Assembly: GCA_026936325.1 (NCBI GenBank)
Contig: JAPTHN010000001.1
Span: forward strand, 6,150,560-6,214,559
From: Platynereis dumerilii
Lineage: Eukaryota > Annelida > Polychaeta > Phyllodocida > Nereididae
Length of the DNA stretch: 64,000 nt
Reading direction: 5' to 3'
Part shown: positions 58,113 through 64,000 of the stretch, piece by piece
Layout of the letters: every line of letters begins with the position of its first letter
Position numbering within the stretch: position 1 is the first letter of the stretch
Made by a program: the position numbers and the translations under genes
The notes under the pieces: generated by a model
Told to the model about the DNA's origin: nothing
Database searches by the model: none
What the model saw: only the letters and a program-made list of their open reading frames with translations

Positions 58113-58365
58113 TTCCTCCGTGGCCTAATGGTTAAGAGTGCTTGTTTGTGCAACCACTGGCTCTGAGGGCGTGGGTTCGAATTCCACCCGGAACTCAATT
58201 TAGTCCGAGCCCATGGGACATTAAATGGAGGCGGGTTGTATCCAGTGATCTCTGCTGGGGCGACAGAAAGACCCTGGACATCCCTGAATTAATAGGGCAT
58301 GTGCCAGACTCCCAGTCTTCTCATCACTCATCATCATACGGCGATCACCAACACTTGAGGGTGCT
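58113..58365 (+). mobile_element. SINE family 2, second copy
   Basis: Head CCTCCGTGGCCTAATGGTTA, GTGGGTTCGAATTCCAC and the same body words as at 42543-42840 (GAGCCCATGGGACATTAAAT, GGCGGGTTGTATCCAGTG). The T-arm carries a mismatch, so this copy is not a tRNA gene. Confidence 0.82.
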
Positions 58366-59613
58366 ATGGCATGGGAACCTTGGGCAATGTTCCTGTATCC
58401 TCTGCCTATGGGCGCTGCTCAGTGGCTGCCCTGAGCTGTATTCAGTGGAAGGCTCACCACAAATTTCCCCACACCAGGGGACCAATAATGTATACAAATA
58501 CAAAATACAAATAAGTACATGTACCACTGATGCATAGGTAGGCTATTCAGTGAAATCTGACACCTGTGCTTCAACCAGCCAACATTCATTACAAAATTTA
58601 CGTAGTTACAACACCTTTTTGTATCTTTATTTCTGAGGGTGTAGTGGTCCAGCCACATTTGTCTTTTCGTCTACTCATTACAGTGGCGTGTTGACACCCC
58701 ATAGAAGGTCCATGGAATTTCTACAGAGAAACAGACGGCCTAATGACCCCCAGACATGACCAATGGTATTAGAAGCAAGGTCCAAACATTAGGCTTTGAT
58801 TGCCATAGTATTCCGTGAATATTGTGATCCGACCCATGCTGTGATAGCACTCTGTTAATGGTAGTAGTGTTTAGAATTATAGTACCCTTTGGTTGAAGGT
58901 GGGAATGCATTGCCTTGGTATCATCAGGTAACTCGTGCACAATTACTATTTACTACCACAATCACCAAGGATACAATGTGGTTCTATAAATTCGATATAA
59001 TAATAGTTTTCTTGGACCCAAATTAAGGACCGCCTTGTTATATCAAATCTCAGTCTTTGGGATTGTGACCAGTATCCTTTACGTATTCATAATTAATTTA
59101 CCAATTTGTATTTTTTATGACTGGATCAAACCATATATTGGCTCATGAAGATGTCAGATTATTATTTGAACATTTTTATGCCGCTACATATAATCTTCCA
59201 GATCAATCTATAGTGCAGTTTACGGTGTAAATATACAGTGTGTGATAACTGGTGGACAGTGGTGGTCTTCCGCACTGTCTTGTTGTGGTATTCACTTCCA
59301 TGCTTGTCCAGTCATCCAGTCCAGGGCAGTCTGGTTGGAGTGTTGCAGCTCACACCTGAAAGGCGTATGAACTCCTGCCTACACAAGTGGCCACCCTCTC
59401 CGGCCACAGCCACAACCAACTCACTCCAATTTAGTTCGAGGGCAGGGGTTCAAACTCAAGTGCCAGTGGATTCGCTATGGATTATAAGTTTGGCAGGCAG
59501 CAATCATAATTTCCATATTAAGTAAAATATCAGGTATCATACTGCAGTACTTTATTTGACAGCATGCAAGATGCTCACGAAGTAATTTGGCCAAAGACTT
59601 GAGATCTATAGAG
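58366..59613. other. No gene seen
   Basis: No splice-consistent coding exon. Short frames here (for example 59238-59525) have no domain or flanking exons. Confidence 0.4.
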
Positions 59614-59949
59614 CCATTACAGTGTAGGCCAGTATACCCCTGTGGATGACAGTCTTCATTACAGTGTAGGCCAGTATACCCCTGTGGATGACAGTCTTCA
59701 TTACAGTGTAGGCCAGTATACCCCTGTGGATGACAGTCTTCATTACAGTGTAGGCCAGTATACCCCTGTGGATGACAGTCTTCATTACAGTGTAGGCCAG
59801 TATACCCCTGTGGATGACAGTCTTCATTACAGCTTAGGCCAGTATACCCCTGTGGATGACAGTCTTCATTACAGCGTAGGCCAGTATACCTGGATGACAG
59901 TCTTCATTACAGTGTAGGCCAGTATACCACATGTGGATGACAGTCTTCT
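59614..59949. repeat. 42-bp minisatellite, 8 units
   Basis: Unit CATTACAGTGTAGGCCAGTA then TACCCCTGTGGATGACAGTCTT. Eight copies spanning 336 bp; one is a few bases short near 59888 and the last has an insertion near 59930. Because 42 is divisible by three, both strands stay open and mimic repeat proteins. Confidence 0.92.
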
Positions 59950-60812
59950 GAAAACTTGCGGGTTTATAAATTTGCCCAACTAATTATAACTCACTTTCCT
60001 CTAATCATGCAATTATAGCTTGCATTTTGCACATATTTTACCATTGGTGCTACTTTTATTTAAATCAAAACAACAAGAAAGAATTGTATCATATCATAAT
60101 AACATGACACCAGTTATTTAAAAATCTCGCAACTTTATTATACTCATATTTCTGATAATTCAATCGTAATTGTTTTGTAACTTTCAATCGTTTAAGTTAG
60201 CATGGTAATTTGCTGTCAAATTTGTAATCAATCACAGCATCTTTCTGAGATGTAAACTTTTGAAATTGCCTAATTTTCAGACTTGATGATGATAAAAACA
60301 TACAGACGTCTGCAGACATTCAAGCCAAGTTGATATTTGACATGCTTAATTTGAATTTCTTCACATTTTTGGCCTAATCTGTCAAAACTTCGGGGATTGA
60401 TCATGTGCTATATTATCCTTGAATCACATCCATCAGCGAATCCATCAAAATTCAACACAGAAAGTTTTCTGGGTGGAACTAATCATCACCAGTGAATTCA
60501 CATTTTCTGTTGTTTTATATCAATTCAGTGAACTTAATTGGTTCCCTAAACATTCAGCTGGCGTGACTCCACAGTCATTGTTCAGCATGTGACAATTTAC
60601 AGAGAATAAATATTCATCCATGCATGGTAATGACATCTGTCTGTTTCTGTTACAAACATGTCCCACAGAATCAGAATTAAAACGTCCAGCAGACCGTGAT
60701 TATAGTGCATGGTCAGGTCCAACTGGTGGTTTGAGTACAGGGATGTAAAGGCTAACATCTTCAATTTGGTTAGAGAATTGAAGTTGACTAAGCAGTTGAC
60801 TGACCTATGAAA
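59950..60812. other. No gene seen
   Basis: AT-rich intergenic sequence without recognised features. Confidence 0.4.
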
Positions 60813-60814
60813 AC

Positions 60815-60950
60815 AGTGGCGGATCAAAGGGGGATAACTCCCTCCCCCCTTGCGTCTGTAGATGTTAATGTAAAAGAAAAAGTTAATTCATATATATATA
60901 TTATTAGTATATTTTCTTTCTTTGCCCCCCCCCCCATTCGACACATTCGA
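60815..60950. mobile_element. hAT-like poly-C element fragment
   Basis: Begins CAGTGGCGGATCAAAGGGGG and contains C runs, as in 28184-28341, but no matching right end was found. Confidence 0.4.
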
Positions 60951-61128
60951 CACTATTGTGCCCAATAGGCCTATAAACATTTGGCGTGATTGTTATAAGC
61001 ACTTTTGTCAAATTGTAGGACCTTTGGGTAAATGATGCGAATTGATGATATCTTTGGGCATGACTTTCCTGTCTTCCAAAAGGTCCATCAAGAAGAAAAG
61101 GAGTATTTTCAGGAAGAAAGTCGTTAAA

Positions 61129-61545
61129 CATGAAGTCCACGTGTGACGGAATGATGCTAAGAAGCAGTTTTTTTGCTCTATAAGTCTCATTTTAATCACT
61201 CTCAGTGCCAAGTATTAGTTTCTATATGTCTGACACTTAAGAGAACAATTCAAACAGCAAAAATCATGCCATTGCTAAATTTTCAAACTCAAGGTGCCTC
61301 AGTATACAGGCCATTACAGGGTCCATTTCTAGCGTGACGGAATGATTATTACAATCATTCCATCACGCTAGATATGGACCCTTGTATACTTAGGCACCTT
61401 GGGTTTGAAAATTTTCTGCTGTTTGAATTGTTCTCATCACTCTCAAATAAATAAAAACCAAAATCTAGTACCAAGAATGATTAAATTGAGACTTATAGAG
61501 CAAAAAACAGCAAAAAACTGCTGTTAATTTTTCGTGGACTTCATG
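61129..61545. mobile_element. 417-bp foldback MITE, second copy, TSD TAAA
   Basis: CATGAAGTCCACGTGTGACG at the left and CGTGGACTTCATG at the right, flanked by TAAA on both sides. Closely similar to 21798-22217, with small indels in the right arm. Confidence 0.85.
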
Positions 61546-61547
61546 TA

Positions 61548-61880
61548 AAGAAGGAAGAAAGAGGGGAAGGAAGGAAGCAAGGAAGAAACAATTATTGAAC
61601 GAATGAACAACTAAAAGGATGAATCCATCTGCCAATTTCTACAGAAGACGGACAAAATTAAGGAAGGAAGGAAGTAAGTAAGATAGGAAGAAATGAATGA
61701 AGGAAGGAAGGAGGGGAGGAAGGAAAGAAGAAAGAAAGAAATGGAAGGACGGGAGTGAGGAAAGAAGGAAGAAAGGAAGGAGGAAAGAAGGATGGAAGAA
61801 AGGAAGTAATGGAAGTAGGGAGGGGGAAGGAAAGAGAGGAAGAAGGAAAGGAAGAAGAACGGAGAGACAAAAAGGGAAGG
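61548..61880. repeat. GGAA/GAAA purine-rich tract
   Basis: About 330 bp of imperfect GGAAGGAA/GAAAGAAG repeats, interrupted near 61580-61660, starting right after the foldback element. Long open frames on both strands reflect composition. Confidence 0.8.
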
Positions 61881-62639
61881 CAATTGTTAAAGAAGGAAAA
61901 TTGTGGAAATTGGCAGGTGGATTCATCATTTTATCTATTGTTTCATTCAATTGTTTTGCTCATTTATGGAACAAATCTAAGAGCTTCCAAGAGCCTGACT
62001 TTCATAATCGATGGTTTGTGGTTGACCTCATACCTGGGACTTGCTTATTTACCCAGCATGCATTATGTAGAAATGGCTACAAAGGGTTTCGTGTCAAGGG
62101 TCTTGTCCAAATAACATCTACCTGGGATGTTTTTCTTGGAAACCTAACCTGGGACCTTTAATGGAGCATGACCGGGTGAAGGGGTTAACCATTGTGCCAG
62201 TTCTTTAAAGGGTTTGACAGCTTAAGGTCAACACAAAAGACCATTATATGGTTTAATGACTGCATGAAATATCCATAAATGAAATAATACATGAAATAAA
62301 CAATAATTGAACAGTAAAGTACCTGATTATATTCAATTTGATTTCTACAATCAACTCATAAAAGAGACTATCACAGGTTCTCCTTTTTTTCAAAACAGGT
62401 CATTATATGCTTATGGTTGGCTCTGCTTTTATTGAAGACAAATTTTATGAGGTTTTCTATCATTACTGTGTGTGGACTACAGATTTCCATCAACATAACA
62501 TGCAATGAAATAATTATAAGCTTATTGTTACTGTCAGCCAGAACACAAAAGGAATTGCTGCAATATGCACAAGAGGGCGCCATGGTCAATTTATAGCAAA
62601 AAGGGCAAGTGTTCTGGAGAGAAGATAGAGAGCTATAAA

Positions 62640-62771
62640 GAATAAGACAGAAAGAAGGAGGAAAGCGAGAAGGAAGAAAGAAAGGAAAGAAAAAGGAAGA
62701 GAGGGAGGAAGAGAGGAGTTGAAGAGAGGTAAGGGAAACAGAAAGATGGATAGATAGATAATAGATAATAG

Positions 62772-62859
<88 letters not shown>

Positions 62860-62862
62860 GGA
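62640..62862. repeat. Purine tract followed by (GATA)n
   Basis: GGAAGAAAG-type repeats from about 62640 to 62750, then about 110 bp of GATA repeats. Confidence 0.8.
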
Positions 62863-63035
62863 TAGTCAAATTAGGCCTTGATCTAATCACATTTTGGGGT
62901 ACTAATCAGGGCTGATTAAAAAGGGAGAGTGAGAAACTGAGAATCATCAACACGTTTCACATTTACCCCATGTGAGGGATCTTTTGCTTGCCCAACAAAG
63001 ACACTGGTACAAGGGGCCAGTGATTTAAAAAAGAT
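62863..63035 (-). mobile_element. SINE family 3 fragment joined to (GATA)n tail
   Basis: CATTTACCCCATGTGAGGGA, TTGCTTGCCCAACAAAGACA and CAAGGGGCCA are family-3 body words on the minus strand, next to the GATA run as in the other copies. Some non-family sequence lies between tail and body. Confidence 0.6.
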
Positions 63036-64000
63036 ATGAGGTGGGATAGAGACGGAGTTATAATTTCTTTATTAGAAAGAACCAATAGACATATTTCATT
63101 GTAAAAATAAATTATCTTTGGAGCATGATTTAATTCATTTACGTCATTTCACCATGACTACATGTACAAGTACTTATACAAGTCACATAATTATTGCAAT
63201 AGTTCAGAAAAGGTACAGCAGTTGAGAAAGGCTCAAGCTTGGTCATGCACAACCCTTCTGTCAATTTTATGAGCCTGAACAAAGATATAGACCTGGATGA
63301 CTTTATTTCTGTTGCCTGGATTAGGTGACAAGCTGAACAAAAAATTGGGAATGACAGTTTCAAAATGGTGTCACGGAAGTTTTAACCCCACACCAAAAAA
63401 GTAGTTTTCACCTTTTCATAAGCAATCCTTTTTATGTTTGATTCAATGATTGTTGTACAAAAGGTCTAAATGTGAAAATAAAAGTCAAAAGTGGAAAACA
63501 ATAGAGGGCCCATAATAAAACCCATTGTGTCAAAATTTTAAACGTTTTTGGAAAACTTTCAGAAGTTGAAGATAAAAAGACCCGGAATAACAATAAATGT
63601 AACAATGAATTTATTTTTCCTTTAAGTTCCAGTAATCATATGAGCAATACAGGGCGCAAAGGTTAGGAATAAATAGACTTTTTAGGGTTGACCTTTAACT
63701 GAATGTTAGGCCAGATTGGTGTAATTAGGTATGCAGTGATTAGCCCCATGCAAAAGTATAGGCCCCTGGCCCCTAGCCTGTGAAAAAAGTGCCTCAAAAT
63801 TACAGCAGAATTACAAGCTGATTTTTAACCTGCAAAAATCCAGAGATTTACTTATTAATTTAAAATAACTTTTTTAGAAGGTGATTCCACACAAGGGACG
63901 GATATCCAGGAAGAATGAAACTATCGGGGAGTAAAATTCAGATATCCATGTGGGAGGGGGGGGCTAGCGATATTTTTTATGAATAATATTCCTACATGCA
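63036..64000. other. No gene seen; element start cut by window edge
   Basis: No coding exon recognised. At about 63895-63960 GGGACGGATATCCAGG with G runs resembles the left end of the hAT-like poly-C elements; the right end would lie outside the window. Confidence 0.35.

Noticed and set aside
59642-59917. Repeat protein of 14-residue units
   Set aside because: The 42-bp minisatellite is a multiple of three, so open frames on both strands follow automatically.
61129-61545. miRNA or other structured RNA gene in the long hairpin
   Set aside because: The hairpin is a transposable foldback with target duplications and a second copy; nothing shows selection on the stem.
61697-62161. 154-codon plus-strand frame rich in Lys/Glu/Arg
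   Set aside because: Reads through the purine tract; the non-repetitive remainder has no recognisable domain, and the opposite strand is equally open.
1-64000. CRISPR array, prokaryotic operon or phage-like system
   Set aside because: Tandem arrays have no unique spacers, genes are intron-split with GT-AG boundaries, and codon and repeat content is metazoan.
1-64000. LTR retrotransposon or retroviral remnant
   Set aside because: I found no paired LTRs, primer-binding site or gag/pol-type frame; the only reverse transcriptase is the non-LTR one at 23599.

Overview
The window is invertebrate nuclear DNA: AT-rich, intron-rich (clean GT/AG boundaries, introns of about 0.4-3.5 kb), and packed with tRNA-derived SINEs, foldback MITEs, hAT-like and TTAA-target elements, a LINE and long minisatellites. 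There are no operons, ribosome-binding sites or phage genes. A secreted LamG-fold protein, an ankyrin-repeat protein and an angiopoietin-like fibrinogen-domain protein together suggest a marine invertebrate such as an echinoderm, hemichordate, cephalochordate or mollusc. The sequence alone does not let me choose among these.

Layout. 1-15,900: no host gene seen; repeats only, including a 5.4-kb element at 7923-13368 with two 1,056-bp inverted arms and a TTAA duplication. 15,979-22,635 (+): seven-exon gene for a 250-residue secreted LamG/concanavalin-like protein, with nested transposons in its last intron. 23,600-25,013 (+): 5'-truncated LINE. 25,526-26,496: hAT-like element. 29,873-27,017 (-): three-exon gene for a 438-residue ankyrin-repeat protein with a hydrophobic segment and an acidic tail. 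30,000-35,200: SINEs and MITEs. 51,608-37,108 (-): ten-coding-exon gene for a 573-residue angiopoietin-like protein (signal peptide, C-Y-T-F motif, coiled coil, fibrinogen domain). 51,700-64,000: no host gene recognised; many foldback elements, SINEs, a 42-bp minisatellite and purine or GATA tracts.

Most notable observation. The angiopoietin-like gene carries tandem arrays grown from its own exon ends. About 15 copies of the last 36 coding bases of exon 8 plus its 5' splice site lie in the following intron (61-bp unit). About 20 copies of the final codons and stop of the last exon fill the start of the 3' UTR (45-49-bp units). A third array (43-bp unit) abuts the acceptor of exon 8. The hydrophobic core of its signal peptide is encoded by an ATG trinucleotide repeat.

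The three genes share no evident pathway. Two are predicted secreted proteins with carbohydrate- or protein-binding folds, and one is a predicted intracellular or membrane-tethered scaffold. All exon boundaries were deduced by eye from reading frame, splice consensus and family conservation, without transcript data.
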